DNA of 64,000 bases from an uncultured Bacillota bacterium (GTDB lineage Bacteria; Bacillota; Clostridia; Christensenellales; UBA1242). Shown one piece after another: positions 25,532-34,745 of this stretch (positions are counted from its first letter, which is position 1; each line of letters starts with the position of its first letter). The position numbers were made by a program, and so were the translations under genes. The stretch lies in assembly GCA_948465545.1 (NCBI GenBank), contig CAOJXO010000002.1:54552-118551 (forward strand). The letters are read 5' to 3'. Under the pieces are notes generated by a model. That model searched no databases and had not been told where the DNA came from. It worked only from the letters and a program-made list of their open reading frames with translations.

Positions 25532-27202
25532 TTATGCTTTGCCAGCCCTCTTTCTCATTTCCTTTATATGAGCGATTGCAACCTCTGTTACACTATCTCC
25601 ACCAAGCATACGTGCAAGTTCGTAAATAATGTCATTATCTTTTAAGTCTTTCACAGAGGTATATGTATTAGTTGCATCACTAGTTTTAGAAACAAAGTAG
25701 AAAGCATCCCCTTGACTTGCCACTTGAGGCAAGTGTGTCACACACAACACCTGTGCTGATTTTGCAAGGGTTGAGACCTTCTCACCAACCACATAGCCAA
25801 TCTCTCCGCTAATTCCCGCATCAACCTCATCAAATATAAGGGTTTCCGCAAGTCCCGCACGGGCAAAAATGGTCTTAAATGCAAGCATAACCCGACTCAT
25901 CTCACCCCCAGATGCCGTCTTGGCAAGTGCCTTAACCTCTTGTCCCTTGTTTGCAGAGAAAGTAAATTCCACCTCATCAAACCCATTATCTGTAAAGTCA
26001 GGCATACGACCAAACTTAACAACAAAACTTGTAGATTTCATACCAAGTTCTCTGAGTTCATTTACAATTTTTTCTTCAACATCTTTGGCAATAGCCTTAC
26101 GCATATCGCTAAGTCTTTCACAAATTTGGTTGATAATCTTCTCCTGCTTTGTTTTCTCGTTTTCAAGTTTAACAAGCAGTTCCTCACTTTGATTCAGTTC
26201 ATCAAGACGAACCCTTGCTTCTTCCAAAAACTTCAAAACATTTTCTTCACTTCCACCATATTTTTTGCAAAGGAGTTTTATAAGGTCCTTTCGTCTATCC
26301 AATCTATCAAGTTCGCCTTCATCAAACGCCGTATTATCACGAATATCTTTCAGCGTCTGTGAAATATCTTGAAGTTCATATCTAACATTATTAAGCCTTT
26401 CTCTAGCACTATCAATCGCTTCAATTTTTGAAAGCGGAGCAAGTAAATTAACAGATTCATGAACGCTACCAATCGCACTCATACTTGAATTTTCAAGCAG
26501 ATTCTCACATTCATTTACAGCTTCAAAAATTTTTTCACTGCTGGAAAGGAGGTCTATTCGCTCTTTAACTTCTTCCGCTTCGCCAATATAAAGTTCCGCC
26601 TCTTCAATCTCTTTAATCTGATAAGAAAGAAGGTCCTTTGTACGTTCACGCTCAAACTCATTGCCACCGAGGCTTTTAATCTTTTTTACAATCTCTTGAT
26701 ATTTTTCATACTCAGTAGTTAAACTATCTTTTATATTTTTAATTGTATCACTACCAAGCCTGTCAAGCATAATAAGATGATTTTTACTTTTAAGAAGTTC
26801 CAATGCTTCATGCTGTGAATAACTGTCAACTAAAACACTTCCCACATTTTTAAGAATAAGTGCGGTGGCAGGACTTCCATTAATTCGAATAACACTTTTA
26901 CCATCACTGTCAAGGCTACGAGATAAAACTATTTCATTGCCCTCGTCTATCACACCAAGTTCTTGCAAAGCACTTACCGCTAGTGGATTAAGGTCAGAAA
27001 ATAACGCCTCCACCTTCATCACATTTTCGCCACTTCTAAGAAGGGTTTTGTCCGCCTTCGCACCAAGAGCAAAGTTAAGTGCATCAAAAATAATGCTCTT
27101 GCCCGCACCAGTTTCGCCAAGCAGAACATTAAAACCTTTATTGAAATTGATTTCTAAATCTTTAATTAATGCTACGTTTTTTATCTTTAAGGTTTGAAGC
27201 AT
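25532..27202 (-). CDS. recN: DNA repair protein RecN
   Basis: RecN is an SMC-like ATPase acting early in double-strand break repair. The 556 residues hold Walker A LGETGAGKSIIFDALNF near residue 29-45, a long coiled coil (about 150-360), the ABC signature region KTASGGEMSRVMLAFKTI near 430 and Walker B ETLIFDEVDAGISG near 460, then VLCVTHLPQVASQGDAF. AAGGAGTGAG precedes the ATG. It follows argR by 10 bases in the conserved argR-recN order. Confidence 0.97.
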   Translation of the reverse strand: MLQTLKIKNVALIKDLEINFNKGFNVLLGETGAGKSIIFDALNFALGAKADKTLLRSGENVMKVEALFSDLNPLAVSALQELGVIDEGNEIVLSRSLDSDGKSVIRINGSPATALILKNVGSVLVDSYSQHEALELLKSKNHLIMLDRLGSDTIKNIKDSLTTEYEKYQEIVKKIKSLGGNEFERERTKDLLSYQIKEIEEAELYIGEAEEVKERIDLLSSSEKIFEAVNECENLLENSSMSAIGSVHESVNLLAPLSKIEAIDSARERLNNVRYELQDISQTLKDIRDNTAFDEGELDRLDRRKDLIKLLCKKYGGSEENVLKFLEEARVRLDELNQSEELLVKLENEKTKQEKIINQICERLSDMRKAIAKDVEEKIVNELRELGMKSTSFVVKFGRMPDFTDNGFDEVEFTFSANKGQEVKALAKTASGGEMSRVMLAFKTIFARAGLAETLIFDEVDAGISGEIGYVVGEKVSTLAKSAQVLCVTHLPQVASQGDAFYFVSKTSDATNTYTSVKDLKDNDIIYELARMLGGDSVTEVAIAHIKEMRKRAGKA

Positions 27203-27212
27203 TTCTCACTCC

Positions 27213-27665
27213 TTAGGCAAGGATATCAGATAAGGTGGCAACCACTTCACTGGCAAGAGTTGTGGTAGGGAAAATAAGCATAACAGTATCATCTCCGCTG
27301 ACTGCCCCCATAAGGTCGGTAAGGTTAAGTTTATCAACAAAACTTGCAACACCTGCACCCATACCTTTGATTGTTTTTACAACAACAAGATTAAGTGCAG
27401 ACTTAACAGAAATAACAGCTTCTTTAAAAATAGTTATGTACTTATTAGAAATGACTTGTTCGTCAGAACCAACAAAACAATACTTATATTTACCAGAACT
27501 AGACAAAATTTTGGTAAGACCAAGTTCCTTAATATCTCTTGATATTGTGGCTTGTGTAATATCAAAATTTGCATTTTTAAGTTCTCTAGCCAGTTCATCT
27601 TGGGTCTCAATCTCCTTTGTAGAGATGAGTTCTAAGATTTTAGACTGCCTTGCACTTCTTGCCAT
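27213..27665 (-). CDS. argR: Arginine repressor ArgR/AhrC
   Basis: ArgR hexamers sense arginine and repress arginine biosynthesis. The 150 residues have an N-terminal winged helix (MARSARQSKILELISTKEI, ATISRDIKELGLTKIL) and a C-terminal oligomerisation and arginine-binding domain (VVKTIKGMGAGVASFVDKL, LMGAVSGDDTVMLIFP). AAGGAGAAAGG precedes the ATG. Dyads resembling ARG boxes flank its promoter, suggesting autoregulation. No arginine biosynthesis gene lies in the window. The conserved neighbours are recN and spoIVB. Confidence 0.95.
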   Translation of the reverse strand: MARSARQSKILELISTKEIETQDELARELKNANFDITQATISRDIKELGLTKILSSSGKYKYCFVGSDEQVISNKYITIFKEAVISVKSALNLVVVKTIKGMGAGVASFVDKLNLTDLMGAVSGDDTVMLIFPTTTLASEVVATLSDILA

Positions 27666-27734
27666 AGCCTTTCTCCTTAAATCGCTACATCCCTTTAATT
27701 TAGGGGCTTGTAGCCATTATGCATAATTATAAAT

Positions 27735-27815
27735 TTATGAATATTCATGCATTTTTGATTATTATACAACATTTTTTATAATTATGCAAGTGATTTTTGC
27801 ATAAATATTCACGCA
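27735..27815 (-). promoter_or_regulatory. argR promoter with two putative ARG boxes
   Basis: On the minus strand TTGCAT (27789-27784) and TATAAT (27766-27761) are 17 bases apart. A perfect dyad ATGAATATTCAT (27737-27748) lies just downstream of the predicted start, and TGCATAAATATTCACGCA (27798-27815) just upstream of the -35. Both resemble the ARG box half-sites TGAAT and ATTCA. The rest of the 303-base divergent gap is AT-rich, with the promoter of the next gene. Confidence 0.7.
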
Positions 27816-27918
27816 TTTTTTATATAAATTTAACTTTATGCAAATTTATAAAAACAAAATTTATAAATATAGATGAGCATGCATAAGTCGCTAATATGTC
27901 TTAAAACAAAATTCTATC

Positions 27919-27948
27919 TTGACAAACTCTATTCATCTATGGTAGAAT
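27919..27948 (+). promoter_or_regulatory. Sigma-A promoter of the 217-aa gene
   Basis: TTGACA (27919-27924) and TAGAAT (27943-27948), spacer 18 bases; an AAAGGAG site follows. Confidence 0.8.
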
Positions 27949-27969
27949 AGAAGCATAAAGGAGTAAACT

Positions 27970-28623
27970 ATGGAGAACAAAGAAACAAAAGCAGTATTTA
28001 TTTCAGCAGATAAACAACCTGCTCTCGATATGATTAAAGGACTAAAATGGAAAAATATTGAAAGCGATTGGAGTAGCTACGCCGGACGCTATCTTATAAA
28101 TGTGAATAAAGAAGATTATCACAAGGCACTCACCAATGGGGCTGAAATATGTAAAAATTACGGAATAACCCGAGATATTTGTTGGGTTAATCATCACAAT
28201 GAAGTTGTTGATAACGTAACAGTATGGCCTGTGGCATATTGTCTACTAGACTTAACAAGGCACGGATTAGACGATAAAAAATCATTATCACCCAGCCTTT
28301 GGATGACCGAAAATGAAGGCCGTATCACTAGCGAGAATCTCATCAATGGAACTCCAGCTGAAATAAAAAAAATTTATAAAGACATAAAAGACATCACAAA
28401 ACATGGAGTGTTAACTCATTGGAATTTTGCAGATCAAGCACTTGAATTTAGAGCAATTTGCAATCTTGATGAGCTTAATGAAATCAGACAACAATACCTA
28501 GACTATTTCAAAAAAATTAAATTCTTTGACAAAATTATTCCACTTGAATTTGATGGACTATTAGATAAAGAAAACATGGTGGTTTTAGGATACAAGACAA
28601 ATGAAGGTGAAGGCGAACAATAA
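27970..28623 (+). CDS. Unknown 217-aa soluble protein
   Basis: I do not recognise this protein. It is hydrophilic, with no membrane segment, signal or clear motif; several Trp-rich stretches (LKWKNIESDWSSYAGRYL, ICWVNHHNEVV) and a His-rich middle stand out. It has its own promoter, an AAAGGAG ribosome binding site 6 bases before the ATG and a terminator, so it is a credible single-gene unit. It is divergent from argR and convergent with thiI. Confidence 0.75.
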   Translation: MENKETKAVFISADKQPALDMIKGLKWKNIESDWSSYAGRYLINVNKEDYHKALTNGAEICKNYGITRDICWVNHHNEVVDNVTVWPVAYCLLDLTRHGLDDKKSLSPSLWMTENEGRITSENLINGTPAEIKKIYKDIKDITKHGVLTHWNFADQALEFRAICNLDELNEIRQQYLDYFKKIKFFDKIIPLEFDGLLDKENMVVLGYKTNEGEGEQ

Positions 28624-28653
28624 AAAAAGAGAACTTTGAAAGTTCTCTTTTTT
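28624..28653. terminator. Bidirectional terminator
   Basis: AGAGAACTT-TGA-AAGTTCTCT with A- and T-runs on the two sides, between the 217-aa gene (+) and thiI (-). Confidence 0.9.
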
Positions 28654-29806
28654 ATTCTACAACTATAATCTCTTCCCCCGCAAGACACTCCTCAATCAAG
28701 GCGTTTAGGTCAAGATGAGATTCTTCCTTTTCTGCTTTTTCAATAGTAGGTTTAATTACAGGATATTTTGGAAGGAACACCGTGCAACAATCTTCGTAAG
28801 GAAGAATTGATGTTTCATAGGTATCAATTTTATTAGCAATATTCATAATCTCAGTTTTATCCATAGCGATACATGGTCTAAACACTGGAACACGTTCTAT
28901 CACGCCACCTGTCACAGTCATACTTTGCATAGTCTGACTTGCCACCTGCCCAAGACTTTCTCCTGTCACAATCGCACCAAGTTCATTTTTCTCACAAATC
29001 TTCTCTGCAATCCTCATCATAATCCTACGCATAATCGTAATCATATATTCAGGAACACATTTCTTATGTATCTCTTCCTGCACCTTTGTGAAAGACACAA
29101 CATGAAGTTTAATCTTACCAGTATATCCAGTAAGTTTTCGGGCAAGCTCAATCACCTTTTCCTTTGCACGCTCACTTGTATAAGGATAAGAATGAAAATG
29201 TAACGCTTCAATTTCAAGTCCACGTTTTGCCATTAAATATCCCGCTACAGGACTATCAATTCCACCAGATAACAGCAAGAGTGCCTTACCTGCCGTGCCA
29301 AGAGGAAGCCCGCCTTGACATATAATATTTTCAAAATAAATATAAGCCTTCTTGTTCTCACGAACATCAACATTTATAACAACCTGCGGATTATATAAGT
29401 CAACCTTACATTTATTATTGTCAAGCACAACTCCACCAAGTTCTGCCGCTAACTCCATAGAACGCATAGGAAAGGTTTTATCAGCACGTTTAGCAACAAC
29501 CTTAAAAGTTTTATTATCAACCCTTATCTTCTTAACCTCTTCTTTAATTACATCTATGCTCGCATCTACCTCAACCGCCTTACTAAGGCTATGCAAGCCA
29601 AACACCATTTGAAGTTTATTTATGATAATATCCTCACGCTCTGCATTATAGCCACTTATTATATAACGGCCAAACGTATAGTCAAAAGAAAACACCTCTC
29701 CTTTCAACTTCTTCTTTATATTATCAATCAGTTTCTTCTCAAAGATGTTGCGATTTTTACCCTTAAGATACAATTCTCCAAATCGCAAAAGTATAACATT
29801 TTTCAT
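28652..29806 (-). CDS. thiI: tRNA 4-thiouridine synthetase ThiI, without rhodanese domain
   Basis: ThiI adenylates U8 of tRNA and transfers sulfur to make 4-thiouridine, and in some bacteria it also supports thiamin synthesis. The 384 residues show the N-terminal ferredoxin-like/THUMP region (LLRFGELYLKGKNRNIFEKK, VDVRENKKAYIYFE) and the PP-loop LLLSGGIDSPVAGYLMAKRG near 180, with VTGESLGQVASQTMQSM downstream. It ends at about residue 384, so the C-terminal rhodanese-like domain of the Escherichia coli protein is absent, as in most Firmicutes. It overlaps the cysteine desulfurase gene upstream by 4 bases, its likely sulfur donor. Confidence 0.95.
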   Translation of the reverse strand: MKNVILLRFGELYLKGKNRNIFEKKLIDNIKKKLKGEVFSFDYTFGRYIISGYNAEREDIIINKLQMVFGLHSLSKAVEVDASIDVIKEEVKKIRVDNKTFKVVAKRADKTFPMRSMELAAELGGVVLDNNKCKVDLYNPQVVINVDVRENKKAYIYFENIICQGGLPLGTAGKALLLLSGGIDSPVAGYLMAKRGLEIEALHFHSYPYTSERAKEKVIELARKLTGYTGKIKLHVVSFTKVQEEIHKKCVPEYMITIMRRIMMRIAEKICEKNELGAIVTGESLGQVASQTMQSMTVTGGVIERVPVFRPCIAMDKTEIMNIANKIDTYETSILPYEDCCTVFLPKYPVIKPTIEKAEKEESHLDLNALIEECLAGEEIIVVE

Positions 29807-30915
29807 CTTACCTTCTCCAGTATCTTTTCATAAGTTTGTGCTATATATTCGCCCGCTTTCATCACTTCAAGTTCATCAAGACCACCATCAAAACTAACAC
29901 GGATACTTGACTTTATCCGCTGTGGCGAAAGTTTCATTTCGCTTAGCACACGATTTCCAGCATGCTTGCTAGAACAAGCACTCCCTGTACTTACAACAAC
30001 CTTATCTTCAAGGGCACGCATAAGAGTTTCTCCATTAACCCCTTTAAAACTAATACTTAGAATATAAGGATTATCGGTATCGATATACTCAACACCATCT
30101 TGCAACAGCCCCGTAAGAAAACCTTTTTTGCAACGCTCAACCTTTATATAATTATTTTTTATATCTATTTGTTCTAAAGCATACTGCATAGCCTTGATAC
30201 CAGCAACATTCTCAGTGCCAGAACGGTAGCCTCCTTCTTGTCCTCCACCATATACAATATTTTTTAGAGAACTTTTATTTTTAACATAAAGAGCACCAAC
30301 CCCTTTTGCCCCATGAAACTTATGTGCGGATATTGAGTACAAATCAGCCCCCAATTCATCAAGTCTAAAAGGAATCTTACAGAACGCCTGCACCCCATCA
30401 CAATGCAAAAGTGCCTTTGGAGAATATTTATTACGCAATTTATTAACACGGGCAATATCATTAATAGCACCCGTTTCATTGCTTACATGAATAACAGAAA
30501 TGAGTCTTGTTTTTTCATTTAATACACCTTCAAGTGCATCATAATCCACCTGTCCGTTTGTCTGTAATGGCACAAAATGCACAACAAAGCCAAGTTCTTT
30601 CAAATGCATAGCAGTGTTATAAACACTAGGATGTTCGCCAGCAGAAAAAACATATTCCCACCTGCCATTTCTAGCACTTCCCATAATTGCAAGGTTATTG
30701 CTTTCAGTCGCTCCACCCGTGAATATCACATCACCCTTACTTGCACCAAGTTTATTAAGAAGCGACTTCCTAGCATCATCCAACTCTTTTGAAACAGATA
30801 TTGCAGAAACATAACCCGCAGAAGGATTATAAAAATCCTCACACGCATATCTCTTAATTATATCCGTGCATTCTTCAAACATTTTAGTTGTTGCAGCATT
30901 ATCTAAATAAACCAT
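29803..30915 (-). CDS. Cysteine desulfurase (NifS/IscS-like) paired with ThiI
   Basis: This PLP enzyme takes sulfur from cysteine as a persulfide. In 370 residues it shows MVYLDNAATTKMFEE at the start, the PLP Lys in SISAHKFHGAKGVGALY near residue 200, RSGTENVAGIKAM, and the active-site Cys in VVSTGSACSSKHAGNRVL near 322. Its stop overlaps the thiI start, like the nifZ-thiI pair of Bacillus, so its sulfur probably goes to ThiI. AGAAGGATAAA precedes the ATG. A second, different desulfurase lies at 50465. Confidence 0.93.
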   Translation of the reverse strand: MVYLDNAATTKMFEECTDIIKRYACEDFYNPSAGYVSAISVSKELDDARKSLLNKLGASKGDVIFTGGATESNNLAIMGSARNGRWEYVFSAGEHPSVYNTAMHLKELGFVVHFVPLQTNGQVDYDALEGVLNEKTRLISVIHVSNETGAINDIARVNKLRNKYSPKALLHCDGVQAFCKIPFRLDELGADLYSISAHKFHGAKGVGALYVKNKSSLKNIVYGGGQEGGYRSGTENVAGIKAMQYALEQIDIKNNYIKVERCKKGFLTGLLQDGVEYIDTDNPYILSISFKGVNGETLMRALEDKVVVSTGSACSSKHAGNRVLSEMKLSPQRIKSSIRVSFDGGLDELEVMKAGEYIAQTYEKILEKVR

Positions 30916-30922
30916 TTTATCC

Positions 30923-30965
30923 TTCTATATAGTATTATGTCTAACATAATATCCACAAAATATTG
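30923..30965 (+). repeat. Dispersed 43-bp intergenic repeat, copy G
   Basis: Left end TTCTATATAG, middle TATTATGTCTAACATAATA then TCCA, right end CAAAATATTG. The dyad TATTATG-TCTAA-CATAATA is perfect. It lies between pheT and the desulfurase gene and is close to copy H. Confidence 0.6.
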
Positions 30966-30967
30966 TT

Positions 30968-33331
30968 TTATCTCAATTTCGCACCAAGTTTGCTTTCCAC
31001 ATCACTGATTATCTTATTAAACACAGCCATAACCTCTTCTTCAAGAAGTGTTTTTGTTGTATCCTTAAACGTCAATGAATAAGCAATAGATTTTTTACCT
31101 GGTTCAACATTGTTATAAACATCAAACTCTTTGCAAGAATCCAAAAGTTTTCCACCAGAACGCTTAATTTGAGTTCTTACCACCTCACTTTCCAGCGTAT
31201 TATCAACAACAAAAGCGACATCTTTCACCATTTCTGGATATTTATTTGCCTCTTTAAATTTAAGAGGTTTAATTTGTTTGTTATAAAGTTTTGTTAAAGA
31301 AAGTTCTGCCACATAGATATCATCTTTCTTATAACTTGGATGTACCCTTCCAATTACACCAACCATATCCCTATCGAGCAAAACTTTCGCACAAATTCCA
31401 GGATGAAGAGTATCTATTTCCGCTTTAACAAAACTATATCTGTTTTTAAAGCCAAGATAATTGAGTAAGTTCTCAAGTATACCCTTTAAGCAATAGAAAT
31501 CAACTTTAACATTCACTCCCTGCCATTCATTTCCAAGATAGCATCCCTTCATCAAAACGCCAACCTTGATATCTTCTACATAATCGACATCATAAGTCTT
31601 AGAAATTTCATAGAGCATAACATCTTTAACATTACGTGCCTTGTTATACTCATACACACTTATAAGTGATGGAAGCACACTTGTTCTTACCACCGACTTA
31701 TCTATAGTCATAGGATTAGAAAGTTTTATCTGCTTCTTACCCTCATAATTAAATGTCTTAGCCATATCTTCACTTGTAAGAGTATAAGTTTTACTTTCAT
31801 TCAAGCCAAGACTTCTAAGCCTTTTAGAAACCTCTTTTCTTATTTTTACATCACCAACATAAACACCACGCTTAGTAGTGACACAAGGTAAACTTGACTG
31901 CAAGTTATGATAGCCATACAAACGTCCAATTTCCTCAGCTATATCATTTACATTTTCATCAATATCAAGCCTTCTGTTTGGAATTGTAACAATAAACTCT
32001 CCACAATTATACTGATAAGGAAAATCAAGCCTACTAAGCTCCGACTTAACATCATCATCGGTAAGACTAAGTCCCAGCATAGTAGATACTGTTGCAGTTT
32101 TAAACTTAACCACTTTTACCTTTTTACCCAATTTATCATGTTTTATAATACCTTTCAAAACTTTAGCACCAGCATATTTTTCAAGCAAATAGCAAGCACG
32201 CTCTATTGCCTCTAAGGTATACTCATAGTTAAGCCCCTTTCCATATCTAATTGAAGCCTCACTTCTTAAATCCAAATTAGAGGCGGTATAACGAATACTA
32301 ACAGCATCAAAGATAGCACTTTCAATAAGTATATCTTTCGTGTTGTTATCAACCTCAGTATTTTCGCCACCCATTACGCCTGCAATACAAATAGGTTTTT
32401 CGCCATCAGTAATAACAATGTCTGACGCTTTCAAAGTTCTCTTATTGCCGTCTAAGGTAACAATCTCCTCCCCCTCTTTAGCATCACGAACTAAAATTCT
32501 ATTTCCAACTTTATCCTTGTCAAAGAAATGAAGTGGTTGACCGTATTCAAGCATAACATAATTTGAAATGTCAACCACATTATTTATTGGACGCATACCA
32601 GCCGCAACAAGTCTTTTCTTGATAAACTCTGGCGACTGGGCAATCCCAACACCCTTAACCATCTTTGCAAGGTAGAAAGGACATTTATCTGTTTTCACTT
32701 CAACTGTTGCATATTTGTTAACATCATCATTTATAGGCATATAGTTTGATACTGGCAACTTAACCTTTCTATTAAGTATTGAAGCAATCTCATACGCAAA
32801 ACCGATATGATAATAACAATCATTATTTCTATGCTTGTAAACATCAAGTTCATACATGGTGTCATCTGTACCAAGATAAATATTTGCGTCAGCACCTGCC
32901 TCTAACTCTGTATCAATTTCAGCAATTCCCTTTGCATAGGTTTCTTCTGTCTTTTTTTCAAGACCAAGTTCGTATAAGGCACAAATCATACCATTTGATT
33001 CCTGCCCCCTAATCCTTCCTGCCTTAATCTCAAAATCACCGGGAAGCACACAACCAGGAAGTGCCACAAGCACTTTAAGCCCCGCCCTCACATTAGGAGC
33101 GCCACATACTATTTGAGTCACCTTGTTTCCAACATCCACCTGACATATGTGCAAGTGGTCACTATCTGGGTGCATAACGCACTCTAACACCTTTCCGATT
33201 ACTAAATTGTCAATACGGCTCTTTACAACATTTTCAATATTAACACCAGCCTTAGTAATCTTAACGGCAAGTTCACTTGGCTCTTGATCGCTAATATCAA
33301 TATAATCTTTAACCCAATTTAAACTTATCAT
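30968..33331 (-). CDS. pheT: Phenylalanyl-tRNA synthetase beta subunit
   Basis: PheT with PheS charges tRNA-Phe. The start at 33331 (MISLNWVKDYIDI) is chosen because AAAGGAG precedes it and the family begins there, giving 787 residues. It has the N-terminal tRNA-binding/EMAP-like domain (VIGKVLECVMHPDSDHLHIC), the B3/B4 editing domain, IAGVMGGENTEVDNNTKDIL, the B5 domain and a C-terminal ferredoxin-fold anticodon-binding domain (FKEANKYPEMVKDVAFVVD). The gene starts at the end of pheS and is controlled by the T-box upstream of pheS. Confidence 0.97.
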   Translation of the reverse strand: MISLNWVKDYIDISDQEPSELAVKITKAGVNIENVVKSRIDNLVIGKVLECVMHPDSDHLHICQVDVGNKVTQIVCGAPNVRAGLKVLVALPGCVLPGDFEIKAGRIRGQESNGMICALYELGLEKKTEETYAKGIAEIDTELEAGADANIYLGTDDTMYELDVYKHRNNDCYYHIGFAYEIASILNRKVKLPVSNYMPINDDVNKYATVEVKTDKCPFYLAKMVKGVGIAQSPEFIKKRLVAAGMRPINNVVDISNYVMLEYGQPLHFFDKDKVGNRILVRDAKEGEEIVTLDGNKRTLKASDIVITDGEKPICIAGVMGGENTEVDNNTKDILIESAIFDAVSIRYTASNLDLRSEASIRYGKGLNYEYTLEAIERACYLLEKYAGAKVLKGIIKHDKLGKKVKVVKFKTATVSTMLGLSLTDDDVKSELSRLDFPYQYNCGEFIVTIPNRRLDIDENVNDIAEEIGRLYGYHNLQSSLPCVTTKRGVYVGDVKIRKEVSKRLRSLGLNESKTYTLTSEDMAKTFNYEGKKQIKLSNPMTIDKSVVRTSVLPSLISVYEYNKARNVKDVMLYEISKTYDVDYVEDIKVGVLMKGCYLGNEWQGVNVKVDFYCLKGILENLLNYLGFKNRYSFVKAEIDTLHPGICAKVLLDRDMVGVIGRVHPSYKKDDIYVAELSLTKLYNKQIKPLKFKEANKYPEMVKDVAFVVDNTLESEVVRTQIKRSGGKLLDSCKEFDVYNNVEPGKKSIAYSLTFKDTTKTLLEEEVMAVFNKIISDVESKLGAKLR

Positions 33332-33332
33332 C

Positions 33333-34376
33333 TTAGTTCTCCTTTCTATCAAACACAGCCGACTCTCTTAGGTCTGTCTGATAAAATTTTCTAATATCAC
33401 TTATACCATACTTAAGCATTGCAAGACGTTCAGCACCAAAGCCAAAAGCAAATCCAGTCCAAACATCAGGGTCATAACCACAATTACGAAGCACATTTGG
33501 GTGAACCATACCTGCTCCACTTACAGTAATCCAGCCAGTATTCTTGCAAAGCGGACAACCCTTACCCTTACAAACAAAACAAGGGATATCTGTTTCAACA
33601 GATGGCTCTGTAAACCGATAATAACTTGGTCTAAATCTAGTTTCTACATTATCACCAAACAGTTTTTTAGCAATCACATCAAATGTACCTTTAAGGTTTG
33701 AAAGGCTTATATTCTTGTCAACAAGCAATCCCTCAATCTGCATGAATTGATGCGAATGTGTTGCATCGTCAGCATCTCTACGATAGGTCTTGCCAGGGCA
33801 AATCATTCTGATAGGTTTATCCCCGCCTGCAGCAAGCATAGTTCTTGCTTGCACTGGAGAAGTTTGACTTCTAAGAAGCACCTTCTCATCTTCAATATAG
33901 AATGTATCCTGAGCATCTCTTGCTGGGTGTCCCTTTGGAATATTCAAAAGTTCAAAGTTAAATTTATCCTCTTCAATTTCAGGGCCATCAACCACATCAT
34001 AACCCATTGACATAAACACTTCTTCAACCTCTTCAATAACATGCTCTAAGATGTTAGGTGCTCCTGTTTTAATCTCAATACTTGGAAGAGTTATATCAAT
34101 CTGTTCACTTCTTAATTTTTCTTCCAATAAAGTTTTTGAGATTGCCTCCTCCTTAGCCTTCAATGCAGCCTCAATAGCATCTCTCACCTCATTAACCAAT
34201 GCGCCAATCACAGGTCTATCTTCTGGTGCAACATCACGCATACCACGAAGAATCGCTGTAAGAGCCCCCTGCTTTCCTAGATATTTCACCCTTAAATCAT
34301 TCACATCTTTAAGTGATGTTACCTTTGCAATTTCTCCTAACGCCTCATTCTTAATACTTTGCAACTGTTCTTTCAT
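33333..34376 (-). CDS. pheS: Phenylalanyl-tRNA synthetase alpha subunit
   Basis: PheS carries the aminoacylation site. ATG at 34376 is chosen over an in-frame TTG at 34385 because AAAGGAG is 10 bases upstream of the ATG and only 1 base from the TTG, giving 347 residues. An N-terminal coiled coil (1 to about 85) is followed by the class II core: HPARDAQDTFYIED, LLRSQTSPVQARTM, ATHSHQFMQIEGLLVDKN, the four-Cys block CFVCKGKGCPLCKNTGW and GAGMVHPNVLRNCGYDP, and GFAFGFGAERLAML at the end. First gene of the T-box-controlled pheS-pheT operon. Confidence 0.97.
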   Translation of the reverse strand: MKEQLQSIKNEALGEIAKVTSLKDVNDLRVKYLGKQGALTAILRGMRDVAPEDRPVIGALVNEVRDAIEAALKAKEEAISKTLLEEKLRSEQIDITLPSIEIKTGAPNILEHVIEEVEEVFMSMGYDVVDGPEIEEDKFNFELLNIPKGHPARDAQDTFYIEDEKVLLRSQTSPVQARTMLAAGGDKPIRMICPGKTYRRDADDATHSHQFMQIEGLLVDKNISLSNLKGTFDVIAKKLFGDNVETRFRPSYYRFTEPSVETDIPCFVCKGKGCPLCKNTGWITVSGAGMVHPNVLRNCGYDPDVWTGFAFGFGAERLAMLKYGISDIRKFYQTDLRESAVFDRKEN

Positions 34377-34394
34377 AACTTTCAAACTCCTTTT

Positions 34395-34656
34395 ATAAAA
34401 AAAGATTTCTCTTGCCCCTTTAGGGCGAAAGAAACCTTCCGCTGTACCACCTAAATTCAGCCTTTAAATTATTAAAAGCCCTTATTAACCTCTGTTACGG
34501 CAAGGCAACCGACACAAACTACTTAAAATAAATTTGTTCCCTTGTGCAACTCCGAAAGTGAATTCACTCTACACCCTTTATCCACCTTCCAGCAAATGGC
34601 GGACTCTCTGCAAAAGGGTTAAACAAAGTTACTAATCTTTCATCATCGTTTTTAAT
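34395..34656 (-). promoter_or_regulatory. T-box riboswitch, Phe specifier
   Basis: On the minus strand the leader begins near 34656. It has a stem I region with AGAGAGTCCGCC and GCTGG, and a specifier bulge GTGAATTCACT whose TTC codon (34562-34560) fits tRNA-Phe. The T-box bulge TAGGTGGTACAGCGG (34453-34439) can pair with an uncharged tRNA acceptor end, in competition with the terminator GGTTTCTTTCGCCC/GGGGCAAGAGAAATC (34436-34404) plus T7. Uncharged tRNA-Phe is expected to favour readthrough into pheST. Confidence 0.95.
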
Positions 34657-34662
34657 GATTAA

Positions 34663-34692
34663 AATATATCAAATTCACCTCTTTTTTGTCAA
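34663..34692 (-). promoter_or_regulatory. Sigma-A promoter of the pheST T-box transcript
   Basis: On the minus strand TTGACA (34692-34687) and TATATT (34668-34663), spacer 18 bases. Confidence 0.8.
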
Positions 34693-34711
34693 CTGATTTT
34701 AAGTATTTGTT

Positions 34712-34739
34712 TTGCTTACATCAACTTTTATGCTAAAAT
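34712..34739 (+). promoter_or_regulatory. Leaderless sigma-A promoter of the pseudouridine synthase gene
   Basis: TTGCTT (34712-34717), 16-base spacer, TAAAAT (34734-34739), then 6 bases and ATG at 34746, with no Shine-Dalgarno site. Confidence 0.65.
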
Positions 34740-34745
34740 GTCAAT

